From NCBI GenBank assembly GCA_029215795.1, contig JARDYH010000003.1:14273001-14337000 (forward strand): a stretch of 64,000 nucleotides of DNA, read 5' to 3'. Below the pieces are notes generated by a model, which saw only the letters and a program-made list of their open reading frames with translations, had not been told where the DNA came from and searched no databases. Position numbers and translations under genes: made by a program. Below are positions 22,895 to 33,714 of this stretch, piece by piece; position 1 is the first letter of the stretch, and each line of letters starts with the position of its first letter. Origin of the DNA: Anniella stebbinsi (lineage: Eukaryota > Chordata > Lepidosauria > Squamata > Anniellidae).

Positions 22895-23439
22895 AGATGA
22901 TATCATTGCCGGCCTACTGGATTCCAGAATGTTCTGCACTGTCTCCCCATCAGATTTTTTGCAACTTTCAAAATTTAAAATTCAATTGCAGTGCCAGTCT
23001 ATCCAATGTGAACTAGCAAAGAACAACTGAGGATCCTTGGGGCTAATGTCTCTTTAATTCATTGTTTCCCTCCCACCCAGCCATGGCGTTACTGAACCAG
23101 CTCTTGAATTCATAATTTCCTATTCTCTGGTCCTAATCTGCAGCTGGAAGAATTGCCTATTTGTATTATTATTATTATTATTATTATTCAAAATCACACA
23201 GTTCTGATAAGAAATTACTAACTGAAACAATGCAGTGGCTACAAAGGAAAGAAGTACCTAAGTGGACAGTAGTCCTGAGAAGCAGAAGTTTCAAAAGACA
23301 TTGAATGTTTGAGATGAAGGTGTTACTTGAATCAATCATATTTGCTGATTGAAGGGTGCATTTCAAACCCCATTCTATTGAAGGAGGTTGACTTCTGAGA
23401 AAACACAGTTATAAGGTTGCTCTAGCAGCCAAGAGTCAG
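22895..23439. other. No gene; (ATT)n microsatellite
   Basis: (ATT)n at 23164-23189. Otherwise no repeat recognised. Confidence 0.45.
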
Positions 23440-23550
23440 CAGCTAATTCTTTCAGCCTAACCTACCTCACCGGGTTGTGACGATAAAAGGGGAAAGGAAC
23501 CATGTACATTATCATGAGTTTGGAGGAAAGGCAGGGAAAACATAATAAAA
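23440..23550 (+). repeat. Reptile interspersed repeat (family of 5085)
   Basis: 'ctttcagcctaacctacctcaccgggttgtgacgataaaa' and 'gtttggaggaaaggcaggg'. Opposite orientation to 5085. Confidence 0.65.
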
Positions 23551-23614
23551 CAATTTCTCTTGCCACAAATGTGTTGGCTGGGGAAGAAAAAAACATTTGG
23601 AGCCTCTGACAGTG

Positions 23615-23690
23615 TCCATGAAAGCTTATGCCAGAATAAATGTGTTAGTTTTTAAGTTGCCACAATACTCTTTGTTGCTTTTGAAAAAAC
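23615..23690. repeat. Sauropsid-type repeat fragment (family of 1415)
   Basis: 'catgaaagcttatgccagaataaatgtgttagtttttaag' then 'ttgccacaatactctttg'. Inverted relative to 1415-1550. Confidence 0.5.
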
Positions 23691-23699
23691 CTGCAACAA

Positions 23700-24868
23700 T
23701 AACATGTTTGGCCAGAAAAATTATGTGAAGCTTAATCATTTGAATACTCCACACCAATCTATGTTGATCATGTTAAAAAAATACCCCCTTCAATCTCGTT
23801 TGAATGTATTGCCGTTCAAGTAATTTGTGAGTCTTCCTTTCTTTCCTTCTTTTCACATGAAGCCAGTAACAGTGAACTACTCCAGAGAATGTCTTTCCAA
23901 ACCAAACATGTCTACAACTGGCAGGATGTAGCTTCAAGGTCTTTCCTTTTAAAAGGTAAAATTTACAAGAAGGGAACATAGAACAGCCCTGTCGTAAGCA
24001 ATCTTTTCTACAGAATCTTACAAAGGGGCCTCATAATGCTTTGAGCTATTAGCAAATTCACACAATGAAGTCAAAGGAAACTCAATAATATTATCTAACG
24101 CACACCAAGAGTGTGAACTGATAATGATAATGATAAGGCCAAGTAGACTGTGTAAATAGTTTTAAGATATTGTTAAAAAGCCAGCCATTTTCTGCTGAAA
24201 CAGCGGAATGTGAGGTAGTCTCTTCACTCTTGTTTTGTCATTTTCCTTCAGCTGAGAGCAGCACTATATGTTATCAGAAACATGAAGCCACGGAAGAAAA
24301 TGGAAGCCCAGTGATTTTGACATCCTAACTTTGCAATAGGTACTTCAACGTATTCATGTCCTGACATCATTGAGCGTCGTCACACAGGGGGAAATCACGT
24401 TTCCTTATCATCGCTTCTCCGCCTCTGCTTCTGTCCCTCCTTACTTCTCTTTTGAAAGAGAAAGTAAACAAAGTGGGGCGTTTTGATTGTGCTGCTTCTC
24501 CTGTACAGAGCAGGAGATCGCAGCAAGTTCCTTTAAAAAAAAAAAAAAAAAAAAGTCAGATTAAACAGGGTCTATTTTGCTACAGAAAAATGAGTGGAGG
24601 GAGCAGGAGGTGCACATTGTCATCTAAAGGACACACACACATCCGTAAGTGGGCAGTAACGAGTGTGGGATAAAACGCTCACCTGATGAACCTCATTATG
24701 TGATGTGTTTTACTTTATTGCTCAGGCCAGAGAAAAAGCCTGACCAGGAAGCTTTTATAGGGATGAGAAATGATCCCATGACTTGCCCAGACCAATAGTT
24801 CTGATTGGTTGCTCATCTAGCTTGTTGCTCTGTATTTCTCTCTCACACACACACTAAACAGACCTTGA
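23700..24868. other. No gene recognised
   Basis: An A18-type run at 24534-24554 sits in a small open frame (24452-24673). No domain seen. Confidence 0.4.
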
Positions 24869-24910
24869 TTGCGGGCACACCATCTAAAGTCCTGCCTTAT
24901 ATTTTCCAGG

Positions 24911-25053
24911 CTGCCGTTACTATAGATGCAAGTCCTGACAATCATCTACAATTTATACAGCCAGCTACAGAAGAAATCCAGGAGCTGCAAAATATTATTC
25001 TGTCGGAACTGGCTCAAAGAGATGGGTTGGTGAGGAAGCTCAAGGATCTTTGA
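24911..25053 (+). pseudogene. Exon-like coiled-coil segment, unidentified
   Basis: A polypyrimidine-poor acceptor 'ttatattttccag' ends at 24910. It is followed by an open segment encoding about 47 residues, with 'EEIQELQNIILSELAQR' and then 'DGLVRKLKDL'. Hydrophobic residues recur every 3-4 positions, as in a coiled coil. The frame stops at TGA (25051-25053) but the same frame continues with KKIQKLKKSY, which also fits a coiled coil. The stop may therefore be a mutated codon in a dead exon or retrocopy. A GTGAGG donor-like site lies at 25030. I do not recognise the parent gene; chance is possible. Confidence 0.3.
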
Positions 25054-25469
25054 AAAAAAATCCAAAAACTGAAAAAGAGCTACAATTGCTGTTCCGTCTC
25101 TGTGCTTCATATTACTGAATGCCTTCTGTTGCTGCTTCTGGAGCGGAGGCTTTTTATATTCCAACTTTTCTCATGTTTTCTCTTGGGAAGGAAAAGGGTC
25201 TACAAAAGTTCCATTTGTCTAAAGAGAAACATCTGCTTGGACTAGAGATCTGTTTATTGGCTACATTCAGCCACAGGCTAACAGCAGCCAATCAACCCTC
25301 TCTTGTCCAGTGTCCTTACACAAGCCAACGCTTTTCTTCCATAATTTTGTCTGTTTCTTAAGAGATGTGATTTGAGTTTACAAAAAATGCATTTGCTTTC
25401 ATATCAATGTATTGTTGATTGGAGGTGGTCTGGCCGGCATACAACCATCTCTGGCAGTTTCTCTAGAGT

Positions 25470-25792
25470 GAGGAGGGGTTATAGTTCAGTGGTAGAAGAC
25501 ATGCCTTGTATGCAAAAGGTCCCAGGTTCAATTCCCTGCATCTCTCCAGTTAAAAGTAACTCAGGTTGCTGTAAGTCAGGTTACAGAGTTGCTGTAAGTC
25601 AGAATAGACAGTGCTAGCCTAGACCAGCTTCCCCACACCTGGTGTCCTACAGAGGTTTGGGACTGCATCTTCCATCATCTCTGACCATTGACCATGCTGG
25701 TTGGGGATAATAGGAGTTGTGGTCCTGCACACCTGGAGGGTATCAAGTGGATAAGGCTGAGCTAATGGACTTTGTGTAAGGCAGCTTCCCAT
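25470..25792 (+). mobile_element. tRNA-derived SINE split by a palindromic repeat
   Basis: The head 'ggggttatagttcagtggtagaag' (A box) and 'aggtcccaggttcaattccc' (B box) are well kept. The body contains a duplicated 'gttgctgtaagtcag'. The tail 'agctaatggactttgtgtaaggcagcttccc' resumes after the insertion at 25628-25763. Pol III boxes are recognisable, but this is a SINE, not a tRNA gene. Confidence 0.85.
25628..25763. repeat. Palindromic 'AACTCCCAT' repeat inside SINE
   Basis: 'ccccacacctggtgtcc' and 'gaccatgctggttggggataataggagttgtggtcc', closing with 'cacctggagggtatcaagtgg'. Same hairpin family as 15311. Confidence 0.75.
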
Positions 25793-25825
25793 GCTCATAT
25801 GAGTATGGCAGATGGGCTGGGGAGA

Positions 25826-25920
25826 GCTAGATTCAAACATTTGCTGAGCCATGAAACTCACTGGGTGGCTTTGGACCAGTAGCACTCTTTCAGCCTAACC
25901 GACTTCAGAGACTGATTGAA
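25826..25920 (+). repeat. Reptile interspersed repeat fragment (family of 5085)
   Basis: 'gctagattcaaacatttg' and 'actcactgggtggctttggacc', then 'ctttcagcctaaccgac'. Confidence 0.6.
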
Positions 25921-26330
25921 AGTCTAAAATGCAACAGCCCTATGTACGTCTCCAGTGCTGTTGGAGGAAGACTGGGATTCAAATTTGATTATTAATAATA
26001 CTCAAGATAATATTTATAGCTATTCAAGCTGGAAAGTATTACAAATGCCTGTGCTGCTATCAAATGTAGGGGAGGTGCATGTAATGTGAAGTCCAATCTT
26101 GCACCTACAAAGAACAACTATTTTGAATAGTTTGAAAAAATATCCCTTTTACTAAGCTAAGATTTTTTTTTCCTGGACCCTATTTATTATCAATGCAATG
26201 TTTTGACACTAAAAAGGTGTTTGGATGATAATGAGGGGAATATAAGCTATAATGGCTTTTCCCCCAACCTTGCAGGTCGGGGGTTGTAGGGTGGGTACAA
26301 AGCCATCACTGCTGAGCTGCCATATGCTGT

Positions 26331-26360
26331 GTTCAGACAACACGACAAGCAGCATGTGAA

Positions 26361-26391
<31 letters not shown>

Positions 26392-26931
26392 TATTTATTT
26401 ATTTATTTATTTATAACCCGCCTCTCCCTCCAGATCGAGGCAGGGAACAACAACAATTATAAAACACAAGTACCACAAAATAGATTAAATATTAAAACAA
26501 ATAAAAACTAATACATCATTAAAAACATCTTAAAATTCAACTGGGTAGGCCTGCTGGAAGAGAACAGTCTTCATGACTCTTTTAAATTCATGAAGACTGC
26601 TAATTTGTCGAATCTCCTCCGGCAGACCATTCCACAGTCTGGGAGTGGTAGAAGAGAAGGTCCTCTGGGTAACACTCGTCAGCCTAGTTCTGGTTGATTG
26701 AAGTAAATTCTTCCCAGAGGATCTGAGTGTGTGAGCAGATTATACGGGAGAAGGCAATCCTGCAGGTAACCTGGACCCAAACCATGTAGGGCTTTAAAGG
26801 TAATAACTAGCACTTTATACTTCGCCCAGAAACTGATTGGCAGCCAATGAAGCGATTTTAAAATTGGTGCAACCAATAGGCATGTGCACAGCATGCACAG
26901 GGGCATGGGGCCATCATGATCATCTGAACCC
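26331..26931. mobile_element. 'GTTCAGACAACAC' MITE remnant split by L2
   Basis: GTGTTCAGACAACACG at 26332 and 'atgatcatctgaaccc' at 26916 are inverted ends. The L2 fills 26358-26879. Confidence 0.55.
26358..26879 (-). mobile_element. L2-type LINE 3' end, antisense
   Basis: (AAT)n and (ATTT)n at 26360-26412 form the antisense tail, then 'acccgcctctccctcc'. Coding remnants on the minus strand include 'KYKVLVITFKALHGLGPGYL', matching the plus-strand L2 at 13890 almost residue for residue. Extends further into ORF2 than that copy. Confidence 0.88.
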
Positions 26932-26934
26932 AAA

Positions 26935-28419
26935 CTTTGTAAAATAGTCTACTATGTTTGGCCTCACAACAGCTCCCTGGGATAGGTCATCTTCTTACTA
27001 CAATTTTAATATAGGAATAGTGAATGGCCTAAAGCCAATCACCAGGCTCACTGAGTTCACAGCTAAGTAGATATTCAAACAACACCCAACTAGAAAGCAG
27101 CAGGGATCTCAAACCAGAGTTTACGATAGCAGGACCTAAGCATCTTAATCTCTACACTACCCTACTTGGTTGCAAGTGGAATGAACCATTGGTCTGATCT
27201 TTGCAGCAATGCAGCAGCAGCAGCAGCACCACCACAGGTGGCCAGATGCTGTATTACAGTTTCCCACTGGGGATCAGATGACCTGAGAAGCCAATAAGTT
27301 CTCACATCTGGCCTTATATAACTGCTGCCTCTGGTAGAGCTCCTATGTTTGAGCACCTTGTTGCTCATAGGCAGACTGAGCTGCTCACAGATTGCTGGGA
27401 TCTCTACTGAACAGCCCACAATGCTAACCATGGTGGCATAACTAACCTCTAAAAATGGAAATGGGAACTGGAAATGGTGGCTTTCCTGCTATTCAAGATG
27501 TTGGGAATGTTGTCAACTCAAAATGGACCCACAGAATGGGAAACATGGGACACATGAAGGAGAGCCTTGAGGACCTCCTTCTCTCCAAGTATCTTCCGTT
27601 CATTCAAGGTCCTATTTAGAGTTCCCCCATTTTCTGAAAGCTACAAGGGTAGTTACCTCCTCCTTGTGGAACCAGTTTCCTAGAAAAGTCTGCTAAACTC
27701 ACACTTCATTGAGCTTTGGGGCAATGGTAGAAACGTGGTTCTCTAGGCTAGACTAAATAGTTACATTATTTAATATTGCCATCTGAGGAATTTCAAGGGA
27801 TGGAAGACATGTTTTGTTATAGTTAGTTTAATTGGTGGGGGTTCCCGGACCTCCTTGATGGTGGCTTTATGAGTTGGATGTTTTAATATTTTAATACCCT
27901 GAAGGCAGAAATAAGATAAGGCAAATCACAAACTGCCGTGATGTTGGCTAAGCTAGAGATCCATCTACAGAAACACAACATGTGTTTTATGCCAGCCTCT
28001 TCCAAATCAAGCCAAAGGTTTATTTTTGGCTCTAAAGCAGACAAACTTTCAACATTCATAGAACATAGAGCGCACTGCCAGTTAGTTAGGTGGCATTCTC
28101 CATGTGAAGTGGAAACTTGTCAGTATCACGAGGTCATTCAGGGCCTGTTCCAAGCATTCCATTTCATGGAAACACATGGCAAAGGATCCAACTACCCAAG
28201 AATACACACAGTTCTTGATAGCTGAAATGGACAATGTTTTCCAAATCCACATGTCAACACATCACGCTTGTTTACTTGGATGACCTCTGCTATTAATACA
28301 TTCATAATATTTAATGACATGGCTCTACTACGTGACCAAATCAGTCCTGCATCCCAAATACCTAGCCTCTACAGGTCTGCTCAGAAGTAAGCGAAACTAG
28401 CCTTTTTTTTACTGAGGAT
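26935..28419. other. No gene; short (GCA)n
   Basis: (GCA)n at 27207-27228 produces an Ala run in a minus-strand frame. 27938-28225 is a 95-residue open frame with no domain. Confidence 0.4.
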
Positions 28420-28944
28420 GGCAAGATCCACACCAAGCAGGATATAGCAGGATATATAGGATAGGCTGACCAGATAAAATCCAGGTCAGGGCTCATGTAA
28501 CTTTAACAGTTGTAGAGCAAAGGGAATTTCAGCCAGTGTCATTTGTATGCAATTAGTTCCTGGTGAAATCCCCTCTTCATCACCACAGTTAAAGTTGCAG
28601 GGGGCCTGCCTCCTTTTGTATATGGTCACTCTAGTATAGTGCCTGCACCTTTAATGGTTGTGATGAAGAGGGGATTTCACCAGGAACTAATTGCATACAA
28701 ATGACACTGGCTGAAATTCCCTGTTCTCTACAACTGTTAAAGTTACAAGAGCCCTGACCTGGATTTTATCTGGTCACCCTAAGATAAAGTGGTATGAAAG
28801 TTGTATATAAGAGACAGGAGCCACACTACTGCTTTATAGTGGTATTGATGTGCACTGACAACTGTTGGGGCCCATTGACACATACCATATACCACTTTCA
28901 TACCGCTTTCATAGTGCTATATCCTGCTTGGTGTGGATCTGGCC
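28420..28944. mobile_element. Harbinger-like MITE split by a hAT foldback
   Basis: Left GGCAAGATCCACACCAAGC and right GCTTGGTGTGGATCTGGCC are inverted. The centre 'tgacaactgttggggccc' is at 28857. The foldback 28462-28781 sits in the left arm. Confidence 0.8.
28462..28781. mobile_element. hAT-like foldback MITE, copy 5 (nested)
   Basis: TAGGCTGACCAGATAAAATC to GATTTTATCTGGTCACCCTA. Both ends are of the 'ATAAAATCC' subtype, unlike copies 2-4. Confidence 0.85.
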
Positions 28945-29103
28945 TAAATGTTTCAAAAAGCCAATCTTATAATGACTGGGGCTGGGTAGGATAATTGGCA
29001 AGAGCGCTTGTAAATGGCAATATTTATACTGATCTGTACACATTATAGTCTTGCAGCAAATAATTCACTGGGTCTGGCTTCTCCTGTACCATGTACCATT
29101 AGC

Positions 29104-29423
29104 TAGGCTGACTATATGAAAAGGAGGACAGGGCTCATGTAACTTTAACAATTGTAGAGAAAAGGGAATTTCAGCCAGTGTCATTTGTATGCAATTAGTT
29201 CCTGGTGAAATTCTCTCTTCATCACAACAGTTAACGGTGCATGCACTATACTAGAGTGACCATATACAAAAGAAGGCAAGGCCCCTGCAACTTTAACTGT
29301 TGTGATGAAGAGGGGATTTCACCAGGAACTAATTGCATACAAATGACACTGGCTGAAATTCCCTTTTCCCTACAACTGTTAAAGTTACATGAGCCCTGTC
29401 CTCCTTTTCATATGGTCAGCCTA
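29104..29423. mobile_element. hAT-like foldback MITE, copy 6
   Basis: TAGGCTGACTATATG to CATATGGTCAGCCTA, both ends of the 'cctccttttcatatgg' subtype. CATTAGC occurs on both sides (29097-29103 and 29424-29430), a 7-bp match consistent with an 8-bp duplication with one change. Confidence 0.87.
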
Positions 29424-29436
29424 CATTAGCATCACT

Positions 29437-29585
29437 GGCAGGATCTACACTGCTGCTTTAAAGCCCTTTAAAGCACTTTATAACAGTAGTGACAACTGTT
29501 GGGGCCCAGGACACACTCCAAAACAGTTGTCACTACTGTTATAAAGCACTTTAAAGGGCTTTAAAGCAGCAGTGTAGATCCGCCC
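29437..29585. mobile_element. Harbinger-like MITE, near-perfect palindrome
   Basis: GGCAGGATCTACACTGCTGC and GCAGCAGTGTAGATCCGCC. The arms are nearly identical for about 65 bp each, containing 'aaagccctttaaagcac'. The centre is 'gttggggcccaggacac'. CACT borders both sides. Confidence 0.85.
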
Positions 29586-29644
29586 ACTAAAATTCCAGAG
29601 ATATGATTAGAATGAAACTAGAGGTATTATGATCATACATTTGT

Positions 29645-29743
29645 CTTAGGGTGCAATCCTATGCACGTTTAGACAAAAAAATGTCCTACAACTCCCAGCA
29701 TTCCCCAGCCTGCATGCAAAGGATTGCAAAGGATTGCACCCTC
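29645..29743. mobile_element. 'TTAGGGTGCAATCC' MITE
   Basis: Inverted ends TTAGGGTGCAATCCTATGC and 'ggattgcaccct'. The middle 'tcctacaactcccagcattccccagcc' is shared with 56516 and 59418. The right arm contains a duplicated GCAAAGGATT. Confidence 0.7.
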
Positions 29744-29918
29744 AGTGAATTTTGGCAAGGTCTTAAGACTACCACTTTTCCCACTGTGCAAGATATATTG
29801 TACTCTACTTTCAAAATGTTTGTTTGTATTTTTAAGTTGCATCATTGATAAAAAGCTTGTGCATAAGACCAGACATAATGCCATATACAATATACAGGAG
29901 GCTACAAACTCAGTCTTG

Positions 29919-30273
29919 GGCTGCCTCTACAAGAGGCATTTAAAGCTCTTTCAAGGCACATTAAAAATTGACCTCTACAAGAACGGAGCGCAAATCAGGC
30001 GTAGAGGCGCTTTAAACATCCGATTATGTGCATTATCGAATGCGCGTTAAATAGCGAGTTTTATTTTGCTCCGGCCGTTAAAGCGCATTTTGACTATGTG
30101 AACAAGCGATTCTCTGCATTAACTACTTGTAAAGCGCATTTGAAACAACTGGTAAGGTCACCCGTTGAGTGCTCAATTACCTCCTGCATACGAGCATTTA
30201 CGATAAAGCGCTTCCGAGAAGATGCGCATAATCGACTAACCAGGCGTAAAGTCGAATTCTTGTAGATGAGGCC
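29919..30273. mobile_element. CpG-containing Harbinger-like element, 355 bp
   Basis: GGCTGCCTCTACAAGA on the left and TCTTGTAGATGAGGCC on the right. TTG flanks both sides (29916-29918, 30274-30276). The body repeatedly carries AAAGCGC or GCGCATT words on both strands, keeping many CpGs, which suggests a recent insertion or a target of different methylation history. No transposase. Confidence 0.75.
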
Positions 30274-30274
30274 T

Positions 30275-30870
30275 TGGCCAAAGTCACTTTAAAGAAAATA
30301 AAAAGGAAAGGAAAAATAAATAGCAAGAAAGAAAAACCATCTGCTAATACTATCAAAGTAATAGGTTGGATCCAGATTTCGGTGTGTTGAAACTGGCTAG
30401 TGGAAGTTGGCTTTCCTGCTCCTCACAGTAGTCCTACTAGCCTCCTGAAAATGCTACACAGAGTGTCAAGGGTCCATCATTTTGTAAAACATCTTTATCT
30501 CCTATACTTCAACACTCAAGACTTGTAGGGCTATGCAAAACTACCCTGAGAAACTTCACTAACAGGAAGCAGTAGCATCATGATACCTGCCTTACTCCAT
30601 GCCAGTCACTGCCTAGATGTCTATGAGGGGTTGAGGAGGATACTGTTCCTTCTTGCCCTGTAATGGCCCCTCTCAAGCGGGAGGAAGGCTGACAGGAAAC
30701 ACCTTCAGATAAAAATAGGACAATCCAGGTTGAGGTTTCTACCCCTTCAACAGTCCTAAGGAAGATGGATTTTCCTCAGTTAGAGTTTCTACCATTAGGA
30801 CTTCTTCCTAATTCTTGTCCCCATTCAGAGCACTTTAAGAGAGCGTAGGAATGTAGTCATTCTCATTCAG
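30275..30870. other. No feature recognised
   Basis: Purine-rich run 'aaagaaaataaaaaggaaagg' at 30291. No gene. Confidence 0.4.
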
Positions 30871-30981
30871 ACTTCCCCATCCTCCTTCAAATGTGTTGGC
30901 CTACAACTGCTATCATCTTCAGGCAGCATAGCTGGCTGGGGATGATAGGAGTTGTAGGCCAACATATTGGAGCTGGGAAGT
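30871..30981. repeat. Palindromic 'AACTCCCAT' repeat
   Basis: ACTTCCCCATCC at left and GGAGCTGGGAAGT at right. The inner arms 'tgttggcctacaactgctatc' and 'gataggagttgtaggccaaca' pair almost perfectly. Best-preserved hairpin of this family here. Confidence 0.8.
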
Positions 30982-30985
30982 CTGT

Positions 30986-31781
30986 GCCAAGCTAAACACA
31001 AGACATTCCTACTTCGGATCTCGACTCTACAGAATCAGAGACGCCTCAACTGTGTAGCCCTGAAGGGTGTTTAATGACAGAGGTGGCAAATAAAGAGAAG
31101 ATTGAGGAAAATAGCCAGGTAGCCTGAGGCTTTTCCCTCTGCAGGCACTGAAAGGGTGAGAAATAGCGAGGCTGATAAAAGGCAAGTTCACATGCGTGAC
31201 GCAGAGATTTCCCTTGGACACTGTTCATTACCCAGATTGGTTTGTTGGTATATCTTATCAAGCGAGTGTTATCTTGTTGGTATTGCAAATGCCAGAACTG
31301 AAAAGCGAGGCATGTCTGGGCCCTAAAAAGTGTATGATCTCATTGCTCTTTCAGAAGACCTCGGTATAAATCTCCACAGCTTCCCACATCTATCATAGTG
31401 TACACACTGCAATGAAAATACTGATGAGCTACTTAGTTTCTCACACTTGGGTGGGGGGGGTGTTCCTCTCCTTTCCCTTTTGGTGAATAATGTTTGTCTA
31501 CGAAACAAGCTACACATTTGAGGGTGGGGGACAGAAGCGGGGGAAGTATCACTTCAGACTGTGAGTGAGAACTACATATTTAAATATTCCCCCATGAAAA
31601 TAAGCACCAAAAGAAAATCAGCTCTCTATTCTTGACATTTCAGCATGCCTGGATATAGCTAAGCTGGTACCCTTCTCCTTGACATGTTAACTTCCCATGC
31701 AGGGGTAATTTTTGAAGTGGGGAAGCATTCAAATATGTGATCCTCTGAATGAGAAGTGGTGGAGTCTACTGGCAAATTTTA
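30986..31781. other. No gene recognised
   Basis: G7 at 31451 and 'gggtggggg' at 31523. The 64-80-residue frames overlap one another and lack motifs. Confidence 0.4.
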
Positions 31782-31989
31782 CATCAGTAATTTTGGAGCA
31801 CTTGTCCATCGTCAGCTTTCCCACCACCATGGAGACAAGGGCTGGCACCATGGTTGGGCACTTGCCGAGGGTCCACAGATCAGCAAGGGGGGCACTGGCA
31901 AGAGCACTCTGGGCTGGATCCTCCTCTTCACCACTGCAACTTGCTTTTCACTTGCCTCTGACATGGCCCCAGACAACAGTGGTGGTTAG

Positions 31990-33710
31990 AAGGAAGAGGA
32001 GGAGATGCCACTGCCTCCTATAACCCTGGTTCTCTTCCTAACAATCAAGCAAGTGGTTAACAATGAGGAGGAGGAGATGCCACTGCCCCTATAACCCTGG
32101 TTCTCTTCCTAACAATCAAGCAAGTGGTTAACAATGAGGAGGAGGAGGAGGAGGAGGAGGAGGAGGAGATGCCACTGCCTCCTATAACCCTGGTTCTCTT
32201 CCTAACAATCAAGCAAGTGGTTAACAATGAGGAGGAGGAGGAGGAGGAGATGCCACTGCCTCCTATAACCCTGGTTCTCTTCCTAACAATCAAGCAAGTG
32301 GTTAACAATGAGGAGGAGGAGGAGGAGGAGGAGATGCCACTGCCTCCTATAACCCTGGTTCTCTTCCTAACAATCAAGCAAGTGGTTAACAAGGAGGAGG
32401 AGGAGGAGGAGATGCCACTGCCCCTTATAACCCTGGTTCTCTTCCTAACAATCAAGCAAGTGGTTAACAATGAGGAGGAGGAGGAGGAGGAGATGCCACT
32501 GCCTCCTATAACCCTGGTTCTCTTCCTAACAGTCAAGCAAGTGGTTAACAATGAGGAGGAGGAGGAGGAGGAGATGCCACTGCCCCCTATAACCCTGGTT
32601 CTCTTCCTAACAATCAAGCAAGTGGTTAACAATGAGGAGGAGGAGGAGGAGGAGGAGGAGGAGATGCCACTGCCTCCTATAACCCTGGTTCTCTTCCTAA
32701 CAATCAAGCAAGTGGTTAACAATGAGGAGGAGGAGGAGGAGGAGGAGGAGATGCCACTGCCTCCTATAACCCTGGTTCTCTTCCTAACAATCAAGCAAGT
32801 GGTTAACAATGAGGAGGAGGAGGAGGAGGAGGAGATGCCACTGCCTCCTATAACCCTGGTTCTCTTCCTAACAATCAAGCAAGTGGTTAACAAGGAGGAG
32901 GAGGAGGAGGAGATGCCACTGCCCCTTATAACCCTGGTTCTCTTCCTAACAATCAAGCAAGTGGTTAACAATGAGGAGGAGGAGGAGGAGGAGGAGGAGA
33001 TGCCACTGCCTCCTATAACCCTGGTTCTCTTCCTAACAGTCAAGCAAGTGGTTAACAATGAGGAGGAGGAGGAGGAGATGCCACTGCCCCCTATAACCCT
33101 GGTTCTCTTCCTAACAATCAAGCAAGTGGTTAACAATGAGGAGGAGGAGGAGGAGGAGGAGGAGGAGATGCCACTGCCTCCTATAACCCTGGTTCTCTTC
33201 CTAACAATCAAGCAAGTGGTTAACAATGAGGAGGAGGAGGAGGAGGAGGAGATGCCACTGCCTCCTATAACCCTGGTTCTCTTCCTAACAATCAAGCAAG
33301 TGGTTAACAAGGAGGAGGAGGAGGAGGAGATGCCACTGCCCCTTATAACCCTGGTTCTCTTCCTAACAATCAAGCAAGTGGTTAACAATGAGGAGGAGGA
33401 GGAGGAGGAGGAGGAGGAGGAGATGCCACTGCCTCCTATAACCCTGGTTCTCTTCCTAACAGTCAAGCAAGTGGTTAACAATGAGGAGGAGGAGGAGGAG
33501 ATGCCACTGCCCCCTATAACCCTGGTTCTCTTCCTAACAATCAAGCAAGTGGTTAACAATGAGGAGGAGGAGGAGGAGGAGGAGGAGGAGATGCCACTGC
33601 CTCCTATAACCCTGGTTCTCTTCCTAACAATCCAGCAAGTGGTAACAATGAGGAGGAGGAGGAGGAGGAGGAGGAGGAGGAGGAGGAGGAGGAGGAAGAG
33701 GAAGAGAAGC
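31990..33710. repeat. Minisatellite, 20 units of 60 bp plus (GAG)n
   Basis: Each unit is ATGCCACTGCC..., about 60 conserved bases ending GTGGTTAACAAT, then 2-11 or more GAG triplets, giving periods of about 73-93 bp. The second unit lost one base; from 32124 on, all periods are multiples of three. Both strands are therefore open: plus 556 residues (32124-33794), minus 577 residues (32057-33790). Marker variants AAGGAG...CCCCTTATA and AACAGTCAAG occur as adjacent pairs three times, showing higher-order duplication. The array ends in a longer GAG/GAA run at 33650-33710. I regard it as non-coding. Confidence 0.95.
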
Positions 33711-33714
33711 GGAG

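Noticed and set aside
25485..25545. tRNA gene
   Set aside because: Recognisable pol III boxes, but the acceptor stem does not close and the SINE tail follows.
31990..33710. CRISPR-like array
   Set aside because: No unique spacers: the variable parts are only GAG triplets, and the context is vertebrate.
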